Assembly: GCA_964512095.1 (NCBI GenBank) | Contig: CAZEIH010000012.1 | Span: 11,563-75,562 of the forward strand | Length of the DNA stretch: 64,000 bases | Direction of reading: 5' to 3' | From: DTU013 sp964512095 | Lineage (GTDB): Bacteria; Bacillota; Clostridia; Acetivibrionales; DTU013 | Shown here: one piece after another, positions 9,507 through 18,719 of the stretch | Numbering within the stretch: position 1 is the stretch's first letter | Layout: each line of letters starts with the position of its first letter | Position numbers and translations under genes: made by a program | The notes under the pieces: model-generated | What the model was told of the DNA's origin: nothing | Database searches by the model: none | The model's input: the letters and a program-made list of their open reading frames with translations, nothing else

Positions 9507-10007
9507 ATGGATGAATTTAAAAAACCCTACGAGTATGATGATGAGGAAAAGGGTGTGAGCGGTCTCATTCTGGTCTATTTCATTATGCTACTTGTTGAAG
9601 AATCAATTCAGGGGTTTATTTCTATCTTATTTGGATACAACAAAATGCCCCATGATAGAGTATTGGGCATGGTGGTAATAGTTGCTGGATCACTGTATGT
9701 AGTGTTTGCAGTATTTTCTGCAATTGTTCTGAAGCTGAAAAACAAACATGCAATAAAGGTGTCCAAAGTCTTTTTGATCTTTAGAATTGTATATCTCATT
9801 CCATATTTGATTTTGTACACAATTGATTTAATAGGAAAGATACCCTACTATAAAGAGAACGATATGTATTGGGTAACGTACAACAGTAACATTACTTCAT
9901 TTATTATAGGTATATCCTTTGCTATTGTTTTTAGTGCAGGCTGGTATATATACCTGGTAAAATCAAATAAAGTAAGGAAAATGTTCCCTGTAAGTAAAGC
10001 GGCTTAG
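9507..10007 (+). CDS. DUF2569-type membrane protein
   Basis: 166 residues from the ATG at 9507, which has GGAG (9495-9498) eight bases upstream; an in-frame TTG at 9486 lacks such a site. Four membrane segments are visible. The glycine start of the first (GVSGLILVYFIML) and the end W-Y-I-Y-L-V-K-S-N-K-V-R-K-M-F match the DUF2569 pattern. Function unknown. It stands alone behind its own promoter. Confidence 0.65.
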   Translation: MDEFKKPYEYDDEEKGVSGLILVYFIMLLVEESIQGFISILFGYNKMPHDRVLGMVVIVAGSLYVVFAVFSAIVLKLKNKHAIKVSKVFLIFRIVYLIPYLILYTIDLIGKIPYYKENDMYWVTYNSNITSFIIGISFAIVFSAGWYIYLVKSNKVRKMFPVSKAA

Positions 10008-10044
10008 GGTAAATGGGCTAACCGAAACTGGCCATCTATCAGTC

Positions 10045-10929
10045 TCACAGTACAGGAAAAATAAATGGCAGACTTTTGGGGAAAATCTCAAAGACTGCCT
10101 TATCTGTCAGTATAATTTCGCCGTCTCTGTTTAGTGGTATTGGGTTTTCAGATCTAATCTCCACCCTTTTGCTTTTGAACAGATGAACACCTTTGATATT
10201 TCCATGAAGTCCTTTCATATATTGCGGGAAAAGGCGCAATATTTTAAACCTAGACATAGCATCAACGTGGCATATATCAAAAAGTCCATCATCTATTTCA
10301 GCATCAGGCAATGCAAAGATACCTCCCCCGTAATACTTACCGATTCCTGCTGCAATAAGAAGAGATTTTCCAGAAATAGTCTCATTATCAAGCTTTAACT
10401 CCATGTGATGATTTTTGCAGATTAGTATTGTTGTTAGGATACCAAGTATATAGGCCATTTTACCTGAGATAAGAGGGAGCTTCTTGAAATGCCCTGTTTG
10501 GTACGCCACTTCTGCATCAAAGCCGACAGATGAAATGTTTACAAAATACTTGTTGTTGACGCTGGCATAGTCAATAAGTTTTTCTTTACCTTCTATGGTT
10601 GCGGTCAATATATTGTCCGGGATAGTACTACCAATGATGCTTTTGATGAAATCATTACCGGAGCCGCAGGGGATTACCCCCAGGACACTACTACTCCCAG
10701 CTATTCCGTTTAGGACCTCATTGAGGGTTCCGTCTCCTCCCACAGAATATATCCTACAGGCTTTAGTATCACTAGCTTGTTTTGCTATCTCTGTGGCATG
10801 TCCGGGGTAACCTGTGTCCACAATATTGTAATTGTAGTTGCGGGCTTTGCATTGTTCAATAATATCGGGGACGAGCTTCATAGCCTTTCCCTTGCCGGCA
10901 ACAGGGTTTACTATAAAAAAGTGTTTCAT
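10045..10929 (-). CDS. Diacylglycerol/lipid kinase family protein (YegS/DgkB-like)
   Basis: 294 residues. NPVAGKGKA at 8-16 and the nucleotide-binding GGDGTLNE at 64-71 are the family signatures, and GSGNDF follows as expected. These cytoplasmic or membrane-associated enzymes phosphorylate diacylglycerol or related lipids with ATP; DgkB recycles the diacylglycerol left by lipoteichoic acid synthesis. The exact substrate cannot be assigned. It is convergent with the DUF2569 gene, whose stop is 38 bp away. Confidence 0.85.
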   Translation of the reverse strand: MKHFFIVNPVAGKGKAMKLVPDIIEQCKARNYNYNIVDTGYPGHATEIAKQASDTKACRIYSVGGDGTLNEVLNGIAGSSSVLGVIPCGSGNDFIKSIIGSTIPDNILTATIEGKEKLIDYASVNNKYFVNISSVGFDAEVAYQTGHFKKLPLISGKMAYILGILTTILICKNHHMELKLDNETISGKSLLIAAGIGKYYGGGIFALPDAEIDDGLFDICHVDAMSRFKILRLFPQYMKGLHGNIKGVHLFKSKRVEIRSENPIPLNRDGEIILTDKAVFEIFPKSLPFIFPVL

Positions 10930-11121
10930 ATTCCTGCCTTTTGTGTACTTATGTTATATACAATATGACATAATCGAGGGAATAATTCAATTGCAAATAA
11001 TGAAAATACATAAAATATACCCGAGTTGTCGTTCTGTCCTTAGGTGCTGTGATATATGTATTTTAGGGTAAAGCAGGATTTTTTTTATATATGGCGAATA
11101 TAATTAATTGAGGTGGGTAAA

Positions 11122-11802
11122 ATGCTGATAGATACAAGTATCACCATCGCATATAAGTGTACTTCCTGTGGAAGCTATGAATTTTTCAACATATCAATGT
11201 TTATGCTTATGTACAAGAAAGATTGTGACCTTGCGTGTCGCTGCAGGAGGTCATGCGTATCAATAAAGCAGGAGGGTGAAAACAATTTTTTAATCAACAT
11301 ACCCTGTATTGGATGTGATAATGAGCATACCTACCTCATTACCAAAAGATCAATGCTGTTGGGGAAAACAATAGTGTTGAACTGCCCTGAAACGGGGATG
11401 CAGATATGCTTTATCGGTAAGGATGAAGCAGTCCGTAAAAAGGTGGACAGTCTAGAGGAAGAGTTTGACGAGCTTATGGATACCTTTGGCTACGAAAGCT
11501 ATTTTCGTAATACCCAGGTGATGTTTGACACATTGAACCATATTCATGATATAGCCCTGAGAGGAAACCTTAACTGTGAATGTGGGGTGGACGACATAGA
11601 TTTGGTGCTGTTAACAGACTGCATATTGCTCAGATGTGGGAAATGTGGTGGGGATAAAAGGATTCCGGCAGCTAAAAACGAGGATCTCAGAGAAGTATTG
11701 AGAAAAAGCCAGTTGCTTATATCAAGGGTTATATCAAGGGATAGGTTTGACTATCATGCTGATTTTCTATCCAGTCAGTCAGGGGATGAATTAGGGAAAT
11801 AG
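11122..11802 (+). CDS. Cysteine-rich protein of unknown function
   Basis: 226 residues from the ATG at 11122, five bases after a strong GAGGTGGG site (11110-11117); the GTG at 11113 lies inside that site and is unlikely. Several Cys-x2-Cys pairs (CTSCG, CRCRRSC, CIGC, CECG, CGKCGG) suggest one or two zinc-ribbon units, one near the N-terminus and one near residue 170. A charged helical stretch (DSLEEEFDELMDTFG) separates them. I do not recognise the family. Confidence 0.65.
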   Translation: MLIDTSITIAYKCTSCGSYEFFNISMFMLMYKKDCDLACRCRRSCVSIKQEGENNFLINIPCIGCDNEHTYLITKRSMLLGKTIVLNCPETGMQICFIGKDEAVRKKVDSLEEEFDELMDTFGYESYFRNTQVMFDTLNHIHDIALRGNLNCECGVDDIDLVLLTDCILLRCGKCGGDKRIPAAKNEDLREVLRKSQLLISRVISRDRFDYHADFLSSQSGDELGK

Positions 11803-11859
11803 TTTTTGACGTTATTTTCCTGTAGCATACAAGATATGCTGATTTTACGGTTGTTTTGA

Positions 11860-11889
11860 TTGACAATGATATTTTTTTAGTGATATAAT
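11860..11889 (+). promoter_or_regulatory. Promoter of rho with a long leader
   Basis: TTGACA at 11860-11865 and TATAAT at 11884-11889 match both consensus hexamers with an 18-bp spacer. Transcription should begin near 11896, leaving a leader of about 310 bases before rho. The first part (11896-12060) has no gene I can support and the second part holds a dispersed repeat. Rho genes are commonly autoregulated through their leaders, so the length may matter. Confidence 0.7.
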
Positions 11890-12060
11890 AATCTGGAATT
11901 ATGAGATTCGTTCTATTGTTTAGATTTCCCTGCTTAGACTAAGGATTTTTCATATGTTTCATACACAGCTGGACTTTAATACTTGTGGAAATTTTTCTTG
12001 ATACTCTGACCAGGTATAATTCAACACGACATAGATGCTCGTATGGATTTCTAATTATAA

Positions 12061-12178
12061 GTCAATTCGCTTCGCTCAGGGAGTCGGGTGGAGACTGAAC
12101 TCCACCTGACCAAGGAAGTTAATTAATTCGTCTTCATTCATCGCCGACCTATAGAGGTAAGCGTCTTCTGAAGACAAA
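12061..12178 (-). repeat. Dispersed non-coding repeat, copy A
   Basis: The same sequence occurs at 21087-21187, 39041-39140, in shortened form at 30141-30216 and as a fragment at 42067-42096. This copy is on the minus strand inside the rho leader. Features shared between copies are the end GAGCGAAGCGAATTGAC, a hairpin with arms like GTCAGGTGGAG/CTCCACCTGAC, and a small hairpin around ACCTCTATAGGT. Copies A and C also share an extension containing GTCTTCAGAAGAC (or a variant). No frame is conserved, so it is not coding. Confidence 0.9.
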
Positions 12179-12208
12179 GATAAATATATATTATGAGGTA
12201 GGTGGATT

Positions 12209-14338
12209 ATGGAGGAAGTAAATCTTTCTGCAAAATCATTGGAGGATTTGCAGTACATAGCAAAGATGATGGGGCTTAGAAGCGTCGCAAAATACGAAAA
12301 AGAGGAACTGATTGAGAGAATTCTCAAAGCAGGTGCGTCTAAGGACCGAAATAATGTGAAAGCTACAGATGATGCGCAGGAAGGTGAAAACGGCGTTGAT
12401 CAGGCTGAAAAACCCAAGAGGGGGAGAAAACCTAAAAAGCTAGATGTAGGAGATGCAGCAGACGCAAAGGATGCGGAGGAAAAACCTACTAAGGTAACCA
12501 AAACATCCGTAAAAGGTAAGAAAAGTGAAGTAAAAGATGATAAAAAGCCGTCGGAAGAGGCTGAGCTCAAAAAAGATATAGCTGAAGAGCCGGTTGTGTT
12601 GAGAAAATCAAAGAGAGGCAGACCCAGTAAGGCAGCTAAGGAAGCGGAGCTTGCAAGCAAAGCGGCTGAGGAGGCGAAGCAGGCTAGCAAGAAGGCTTCA
12701 TCTGCTAAGGAGGTATTGCCCGAGATGACTCAGCCCGAGGAGACGAAGCAGGCAAGTAAGAAGGCTTCATCTACTGAGGAGGTATTAGCTGAGACGGCTC
12801 AGCCCGAGGAGACTAAGTCTGCTAAAGAGGCATTGCCTGACAAAACTCAGTCTGAGGAGACTACATCCCAAAAATCTGCTTCTACTTCAAAGAAAAAAAC
12901 CGAAAACGAAAAATCTGGTTCCAAAGACAGCCTTGCTATGGAAAAAGCCGATAAATCAGCTCAGGTGCCCGCTAAGGTAAGAGCACACCAAAAGCCTGGG
13001 ACAGACAGTTCTGTCGAGGCTACTGTCGAGGTGGCAAAGCCTGAGGGCAAAGATATATCCAAGGCAGACAACGAAAAAACAGAAGAGCCTAAAACAGAAG
13101 AGCCTAAAACAGAAGAAAAGCCTGTTGTTAAAAACCATGAGAATCAACAGAAGAGAGAATGGAGCAATCAGCAGGATAGGCAGCAATCACAACAGAATGG
13201 CACGGAGAGAATTGAAAGTGACGACCCTGTGGAGGGTGTTCTGGAAGTTCTGCCAGATGGTTACGGTTTTTTAAGAAGCGATAATTTCCTATCAGGGACA
13301 AAGGACGTATATGTATCTCCCTCCCAGATTAGAAGATTCGGATTGAAAACGGGAGATAAAGTAAAGGGTAAGGGAAGGATACCGAAGGAGGGAGAAAAGT
13401 TCCAGGCGCTTCTGTATGTACAGACTGTGAATGGCGACACTCCCGATGTTGCATCAAAGAGGAGACCCTTCGAATATCTTACACCGATATTCCCAAATCA
13501 GAGAATCACACTAGAGACACACCCCAGGGAGTTATCCACAAGGCTGATTGACTTGATTGCACCAATAGGTAGAGGACAAAGAGGAATGATTGTTTCGCCT
13601 CCTAAAGCAGGAAAAACAATATTGCTCAAGAAAATTGCAAATGCAATAACAACAAACCTCCCTGAAATAGAGCTTATTGTATTGCTTATTGATGAGAGAC
13701 CTGAAGAAGTTACCGATATGCAGAGATCAATAAACGGGGAAATAATTTATTCTACCTTTGACAAGGTCCCTGAACACCATATAAAAGTAGCGGAAATGGT
13801 TCTAGAAAGGGCTCAAAGACTGGTTGAGCACAAGAAGGATGTTGTAATTCTTCTTGATAGCATAACAAGGCTTGCGAGGGCATATAACCTGACCATACCT
13901 CCAACAGGAAGGACGTTGTCAGGTGGTCTAGATCCGGGTGCGCTCCACAGCCCAAAGAGATTTTTTGGATCTGCTCGTAATATCGAGTTCGGAGGCAGCC
14001 TTACTATCATTGCAACTGCATTAATAGAGACGGGTAGCCGTATGGACGATGTAATATTCGAGGAATTTAAGGGTACTGGAAATATGGAAATACACCTTGA
14101 CAGAAAGATGTCAGAAAAACGAATATTCCCGGCCATTGACATCAACAAGTCAGGAACAAGAAGAGAGGATCTGTTGCTCAACCAAAGGGAGATGGAGAGC
14201 ATATGGGCTATCAGGAAAGCCATGAGTAACCTTGGCACATCAGATGTTACTGAGATGATTCTGAATAAGTTGATGCAGACCAAGACTAATGAAGAATTTG
14301 TTAACAGTATCAATAAATCTTTCATTGAAAAAGGTTGA
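12209..14338 (+). CDS. rho: Transcription termination factor Rho with a long charged insert
   Basis: 709 residues, far above the roughly 420-440 of a minimal Rho. Residues 1-43 are the helical Rho N-terminal domain. Residues about 45-338 are a low-complexity insert rich in Lys, Glu, Ala and Ser, with two AT-hook-like cores (KRGRKPKK and KRGRPSK), tandem near-repeats around KQASKKASS, and a short Gln/Asn-rich stretch just before the core. The OB-fold RNA-binding domain begins near 341 (EGVLEVLPDGYGFLR), and the hexameric RecA-like motor has Walker A PPKAGKT at about 464-470. The ATG follows AGGTAGGTGG. Rho uses ATP to pull RNA and release RNA polymerase. rpmE follows, the usual Clostridia order. 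Confidence 0.95.
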   Translation: MEEVNLSAKSLEDLQYIAKMMGLRSVAKYEKEELIERILKAGASKDRNNVKATDDAQEGENGVDQAEKPKRGRKPKKLDVGDAADAKDAEEKPTKVTKTSVKGKKSEVKDDKKPSEEAELKKDIAEEPVVLRKSKRGRPSKAAKEAELASKAAEEAKQASKKASSAKEVLPEMTQPEETKQASKKASSTEEVLAETAQPEETKSAKEALPDKTQSEETTSQKSASTSKKKTENEKSGSKDSLAMEKADKSAQVPAKVRAHQKPGTDSSVEATVEVAKPEGKDISKADNEKTEEPKTEEPKTEEKPVVKNHENQQKREWSNQQDRQQSQQNGTERIESDDPVEGVLEVLPDGYGFLRSDNFLSGTKDVYVSPSQIRRFGLKTGDKVKGKGRIPKEGEKFQALLYVQTVNGDTPDVASKRRPFEYLTPIFPNQRITLETHPRELSTRLIDLIAPIGRGQRGMIVSPPKAGKTILLKKIANAITTNLPEIELIVLLIDERPEEVTDMQRSINGEIIYSTFDKVPEHHIKVAEMVLERAQRLVEHKKDVVILLDSITRLARAYNLTIPPTGRTLSGGLDPGALHSPKRFFGSARNIEFGGSLTIIATALIETGSRMDDVIFEEFKGTGNMEIHLDRKMSEKRIFPAIDINKSGTRREDLLLNQREMESIWAIRKAMSNLGTSDVTEMILNKLMQTKTNEEFVNSINKSFIEKG

Positions 14339-14466
14339 CAAATAGGATATCATGGATAAATAGGACTTGATTAAGCTAATATTATGTGTTAAAATATTTT
14401 TTGCTTGTTGCGAGAGCAAAATGGCACAATCTATTTTGCAGCAGAGCGAAGGAAGGTGAATTGACG

Positions 14467-14676
14467 ATGAGAGAAAATATACAACCGAAGTATGGAGAAG
14501 CAGTTGTAAAGTGCGTTTGTGGTGAGACCTTTACTACAGGATCTGTTAAAAAGGAACTGACTGTTGAAATATGTTCAAAATGTCATCCGTTCTTTACTGG
14601 CAAACAGAAGCTAGTTGATACTGGCGGACGTGTTGAAAAGTTCAAGAAGAAATTCGGTATTGTGGACAGCGAGTAA
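14467..14676 (+). CDS. rpmE: Ribosomal protein L31, zinc-binding form
   Basis: 69 residues. CVCG near residue 16 and CSKCHPFFTGKQ near 36 give the four Cys ligands of the zinc-containing L31, used when zinc is sufficient. The ATG at 14467 is chosen because GGAAGGTG lies eight bases upstream and the protein then starts like other L31 proteins; an upstream in-frame extension from 14386 would be spurious. Between rho and rpmE a 7-bp hairpin (14399-14405 with 14415-14421) lies where L31 autoregulatory leaders are known in Firmicutes. I cannot confirm that motif by eye. Confidence 0.95.
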   Translation: MRENIQPKYGEAVVKCVCGETFTTGSVKKELTVEICSKCHPFFTGKQKLVDTGGRVEKFKKKFGIVDSE

Positions 14677-14760
14677 GATGTTTGGCACAATGGAATCTGC
14701 AGAGTGTCTACGCAAAATATGACAACATATGCAATTGATAAGAGTGAGCAAAAATGTTAC

Positions 14761-14796
14761 AATAAAGGCTGAATAATAATTCAGCCTTTATTTTTT
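14761..14796 (+). terminator. Intrinsic terminator after rpmE
   Basis: A perfect 13-bp stem (AATAAAGGCTGAA at 14761-14773 with its complement at 14780-14792), six-base loop, then a run of T to 14796. It closes the rho-rpmE unit. Confidence 0.9.
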
Positions 14797-14857
14797 ATAC
14801 ATGATTGGGTGCATAGTTTTATAAGGTTTAATGCTATATAGATCAGAGGAGATATTT

Positions 14858-15784
14858 ATGAAAAAAACCACCATAGGGGGACAGGCACTTCTGGAAGGGC
14901 TGCTGATGATGGGGCCTAAAAATACAGCTATTGCTGTACGGAAGCCTGACGGCGAGATCATTCTGGATACAAAGCCGCTACAAAAGAAATCGGTGTTTTC
15001 GAAAATACCTTTTGTCCGCGGTTCTGTGAATCTTTTCAAGCAAATGATTGTCGGGGTGAAGGCGCTGATGTACTCAGCAGATTTTGTGGAGCTGGAGGAT
15101 GAATCAGAGAAAGAGCCATCCAAATTTGATGCATTCATAGAGAAGCTGTTTAAGGATAAGGGCAAGGATGCGGTTGTATATGTGTCTGTCATAATTTCAC
15201 TGGCATTTAGTGTCGGTTTGTTCATTTTACTACCCAATTTGTTAGCTAGTCTTTTCAATCTTAGCAAGGAAGGCACAGGAGTTGTGCTTTACAACCTGTT
15301 TGAAGGTGCGATTAGAATACTTATTTTCTTTATATATATCTATCTAGCCACGCTGTTGGATGATATCAAAAGGGTGTGGCAGTATCATGGCGCAGAACAC
15401 AAAACAATACACTGCTATGAACATGAAGAAGAGCTGACAGTGGAAAACATCAAAAAATATTCTACGAAGCATCCTCGTTGTGGAACATCGTTTTTGTTTC
15501 TGGTTATGATAATAAGTATTATTGTGTTTTCGTTCCTCGGATTGCACGGTCGAATAATTGATATGCTCCTAAGGCTGCTGATGATTCCAGTGGTTGCAGG
15601 GGTAGCCTACGAGGTTCAGAGAATTGCTGGACGACATACTGATTGGCTGATAATGAAGATAGTGAGCGCACCAGGTATGCTGTTTCAGTATCTTACTACC
15701 AGAGAGCCGGATGATTCCCAGATAGAAGTGGCAATAGCTGCTATGAAGGGTGTTATGGTTGATAATGATTCTGATAAATGGTGA
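14858..15784 (+). CDS. DUF1385 (YqhQ-like) membrane protein
   Basis: 308 residues from the ATG at 14858, which follows AGAGGAGAT. The N-terminal IGGQALLEG(L/V)(M)MM signature is diagnostic for DUF1385, and YHGAEHKTI followed by HPRCGTSF in the middle is also family-typical. Hydrophobic segments lie at about 118-140, 150-170, 212-232 and 240-260. Its role is unknown, but it precedes prmC (gap 7 bp) as in many Firmicutes, where the neighbourhood also includes rpmE and prfA. Confidence 0.88.
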   Translation: MKKTTIGGQALLEGLLMMGPKNTAIAVRKPDGEIILDTKPLQKKSVFSKIPFVRGSVNLFKQMIVGVKALMYSADFVELEDESEKEPSKFDAFIEKLFKDKGKDAVVYVSVIISLAFSVGLFILLPNLLASLFNLSKEGTGVVLYNLFEGAIRILIFFIYIYLATLLDDIKRVWQYHGAEHKTIHCYEHEEELTVENIKKYSTKHPRCGTSFLFLVMIISIIVFSFLGLHGRIIDMLLRLLMIPVVAGVAYEVQRIAGRHTDWLIMKIVSAPGMLFQYLTTREPDDSQIEVAIAAMKGVMVDNDSDKW

Positions 15785-15791
15785 ATAGCGA

Positions 15792-16667
15792 ATGACTTAC
15801 AATGAAGCATATAGAGAAGGTATAAAAATTCTGAAAAATGCGGGAATTGAAGCCCCGGCTAACGATGCCGGGGTTCTGCTTTGCCATGTAGCAGATTGTG
15901 ATAGGACATTTCTTTATTCCCACGGAAATAATATGCTGGATATGGGCATAGGACATAAATATGTCGAGATGCTAAATAAACGGGCAGACGGGTATCCGCT
16001 TCAGTATCTGACGGGGATACAGGAATTTATGTCACTTACATTTGAGGTTGCTCCGGGAGTATTGATACCACGTCAGGATACCGAGCTGCTCGTGGAAACG
16101 GTACTGATGTATTGCAGAACGAAAGAAACAACAAGGACAGGGAAAACATTACATATCCTCGATTTGTGTACAGGTTCAGGATGTATTGCTATTAGCCTTT
16201 CATACCACTTTACCGGCTGTATTGTAACGGCCTTGGATATAATGCCCCAAGCCCTGGAAATTGCTGCAAGGAATGCCAGAAGAATTGGCGTTGCAGACCG
16301 TGTGCGCCTTATCCATAGCAATCTGCTTGATAACATACCGAGCACACAGGAAAATCTATTCGATGTGATAGTTTCAAACCCTCCATATATCCGTACAGAT
16401 GATTTAGCAGGTCTTCAGAGAGAAGTTAGGGATTTTGAACCCGTCGAGGCACTGGATGGGGGAAAGGATGGGCTTGGTTTATATAGGCCTATTGTAGCTT
16501 CGTCTCATGCATATTTGAAAAAGAGTGGCTTACTTGCCTTGGAAATAGGTTATAACCAGGGGATTGAGGTGACCGGACTCATGGACCGGGACGGCAGATA
16601 TAAAAATATTAGGGTTCACAAAGACCTGGCGGGAAACGACAGGGTTGTTACAGGGGAGCTTGGGTAG
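15792..16667 (+). CDS. prmC: Peptide chain release factor N5-glutamine methyltransferase (PrmC)
   Basis: 291 residues. It methylates the Gln of the GGQ loop of release factors RF1/RF2 with SAM, which is needed for efficient termination. The SAM-binding motif LDLCTGSGCIAISL is near residues 119-132 and the substrate-binding NPPY is at about 196-199. The N-terminal helical domain is present, including the YPLQYLTG motif. It is coupled to the DUF1385 gene by a 7-bp gap. prfA itself is not in the window. Confidence 0.93.
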   Translation: MTYNEAYREGIKILKNAGIEAPANDAGVLLCHVADCDRTFLYSHGNNMLDMGIGHKYVEMLNKRADGYPLQYLTGIQEFMSLTFEVAPGVLIPRQDTELLVETVLMYCRTKETTRTGKTLHILDLCTGSGCIAISLSYHFTGCIVTALDIMPQALEIAARNARRIGVADRVRLIHSNLLDNIPSTQENLFDVIVSNPPYIRTDDLAGLQREVRDFEPVEALDGGKDGLGLYRPIVASSHAYLKKSGLLALEIGYNQGIEVTGLMDRDGRYKNIRVHKDLAGNDRVVTGELG

Positions 16668-16723
16668 CTTTATCGATGGCGCCAAGGGGCTGTAATAAGC
16701 AGTTGGACTACTATATATCTATG

Positions 16724-17848
16724 TTATTTTAGTTCAAGGAGTGCTAAGGTGATGTCATCCTGAAGGTCATCTGCTGACTTTACACCTGCAAAGGAAAAGG
16801 CTGATTGTTTAATTTTGAGCAACAGTTGTTTGGGATTCAAATGGCTTCTCAGAAGTATCTCTAAAAGCCGGTTCTCACCGTACTGCTCGCTATTGAGGTT
16901 TTTCATTTCCAGTATACCGTCGGTATATAAAAAGAATTTGTCGCCTTGGAGAAGGCTTAGGCTCCCATCCTTATACTCAGGCCTTTCCATCCAATTGCTT
17001 ATAGGTATTCCCGGCATACGTAGAAGCTCAAACCTGTTCTCACTGTAAACCACAGGAGTGACATTTAGTCCTGCGTTGGAGTAAAGCATCGTTTTATTGT
17101 CCAGATCAATTATTGCATAAAAGATTGTGATGTAAAGCTCTTCATCCAGCTTGCTTTGATTAAATTCATAATAAAGCTCCTCAAGAGCCTTTGAAGGTGA
17201 CAGAAGCTTCTTGTTTATAGTCGAACGCAAAAAAACAGTTAGCAGTGAGGCCTGAACGCCATGCCCTGATACGTCAGCAATGTACATACCAAGATGTGAG
17301 CTGTCCACATAAAACACATCGACAAAATCTCCGCCGAGAGCTTCGCAGGGGAAATATATAAGCGATAGATCTGCCCGGGGATCGTCGGTAGGACCAGGGA
17401 GTAAGCTTGCCTGCAACTTTCTGGCCATATCTACCTCTCTCTTAAGCTTAAGGTTCTGCTCCTGGGTTTTCTCATACAGCTTTTTCACCTGAGTTGTATC
17501 CCGCAGTACCTCAACAGTAGCTATAGCCTTACCATGGGGGTTTCTTAAAGGAGATGACATTACTGAGAACGTCCTACCATTGATGTTTTCTTCCTTTACC
17601 TCTGAAACACCGTCAAATAACGCCTTTCTGGAAACACAGTTATCACAGGGTTCATTGCGGCCAATTACTTCAAAGCATTTCTTCCCAATAGCCTGATGGC
17701 CCAGATCTTGTGACATTGCCCTGTTCATATACACAACTCTGTTTTCAAAGTCCACTACTCTAACCCAGTCGTACATACCGTCAAGTATGTCTTCTATAAA
17801 TTGTCTGTTTTTATTAATTGATTCCGTATGACCACCCCTCAACAACAT
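16724..17848 (-). CDS. PAS-domain protein phosphatase of the SpoIIE/PP2C type
   Basis: 374 residues from the ATG at 17848. An N-terminal PAS domain (about 10-120; includes a CDNC motif that could bind a metal) is followed by a coiled-coil linker and a PPM phosphatase with GGDFVD, ADVSGHG and the C-terminal DDxT (DDITLALLELK). Such proteins dephosphorylate anti-sigma-factor antagonists in partner-switching pathways. The start is uncertain: neither the ATG nor an upstream TTG at 17893 has a ribosome site, whereas GAGGGGTGG lies just inside the frame, hinting at a later non-standard start. The gene diverges from yyaC. Confidence 0.82.
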   Translation of the reverse strand: MLLRGGHTESINKNRQFIEDILDGMYDWVRVVDFENRVVYMNRAMSQDLGHQAIGKKCFEVIGRNEPCDNCVSRKALFDGVSEVKEENINGRTFSVMSSPLRNPHGKAIATVEVLRDTTQVKKLYEKTQEQNLKLKREVDMARKLQASLLPGPTDDPRADLSLIYFPCEALGGDFVDVFYVDSSHLGMYIADVSGHGVQASLLTVFLRSTINKKLLSPSKALEELYYEFNQSKLDEELYITIFYAIIDLDNKTMLYSNAGLNVTPVVYSENRFELLRMPGIPISNWMERPEYKDGSLSLLQGDKFFLYTDGILEMKNLNSEQYGENRLLEILLRSHLNPKQLLLKIKQSAFSFAGVKSADDLQDDITLALLELK

Positions 17849-17980
17849 AATATCAAATATTGAAACTTGTGTAAATCTGAAGATATGAGCCAAAATATAG
17901 TAATAAATAAAGGTGTTCTGGAAATAATATATACCAATGTGTTAAGAAGACTTCCCACTATAATAAATTCAGGAGTAATA

Positions 17981-18592
17981 ATGTTAGCCAAAACAGCCAC
18001 TAAACAGAAATATATTAATTCCAACAGTAATGCAGCCTTTACACATTTCACGGATGAGTTGTATGCTCGCCTTAAAGGTGCCCTTGAGAAGGGGGCAAAG
18101 TCTATGGTATTTGTATGTATTGGAACTGACCGGTCTACCGGTGACAGTCTTGGGCCTCTTATTGGACATAAGATATCAGGGTTAAAAGGAAAAGGTGTGT
18201 ATGTCTATGGAAGCTTGGAAAGTCCTGTTCATGCAAAAAACATTGAGGCTATAATGAAGCAAATTTCCCAGGACTGTGAAAATCCTTTTGTTGTTGCTAT
18301 AGACGCATGCCTTGGAAGTATGGATCATATAGGGTATGTTGGTGTAGGAGAAGGGCCCATCAAGCCTGGGTCAGGTGTCAATAAGGAACTGGCTCCTGTG
18401 GGTGATATGTTTGTGACAGGTATCGTAAACTTTGGTGGCTTTATGGATTTTCTTGTGCTCCAGAATACCCGGCTATTTACTGTCATGAAGATAGCGGATC
18501 TGATTTCCACAGGGATTCGTTATGTTATGTGGAAGCTTGATAAAGACACAGAACAATTGCCAGGCCTATATACAAGCAGACTTCAAATGTGA
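17981..18592 (+). CDS. yyaC: YyaC-type spore protease family protein
   Basis: 203 residues from the ATG at 17981, which has AGGAG eight bases upstream. FVCIGTDRSTGDSLGPLIG is the conserved core of the DUF1256/YyaC family, related in fold to the germination protease GPR, and AIDACLGS and GDMFVTGIVNFGGF are further family motifs. YyaC is made during sporulation in Bacillus; its substrate is not established. It supports a spore-forming host. Confidence 0.88.
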   Translation: MLAKTATKQKYINSNSNAAFTHFTDELYARLKGALEKGAKSMVFVCIGTDRSTGDSLGPLIGHKISGLKGKGVYVYGSLESPVHAKNIEAIMKQISQDCENPFVVAIDACLGSMDHIGYVGVGEGPIKPGSGVNKELAPVGDMFVTGIVNFGGFMDFLVLQNTRLFTVMKIADLISTGIRYVMWKLDKDTEQLPGLYTSRLQM

Positions 18593-18719
18593 CACTATAA
18601 TAGTGGTAATCCAAATATATTCAGACTTTTTTTAAATATGGCATTATAATAATATATAACAGCTTTATATGATATGAAGAGCATTTGACACTATGCGAGT
18701 ATATTGGGGAGGATTATTT

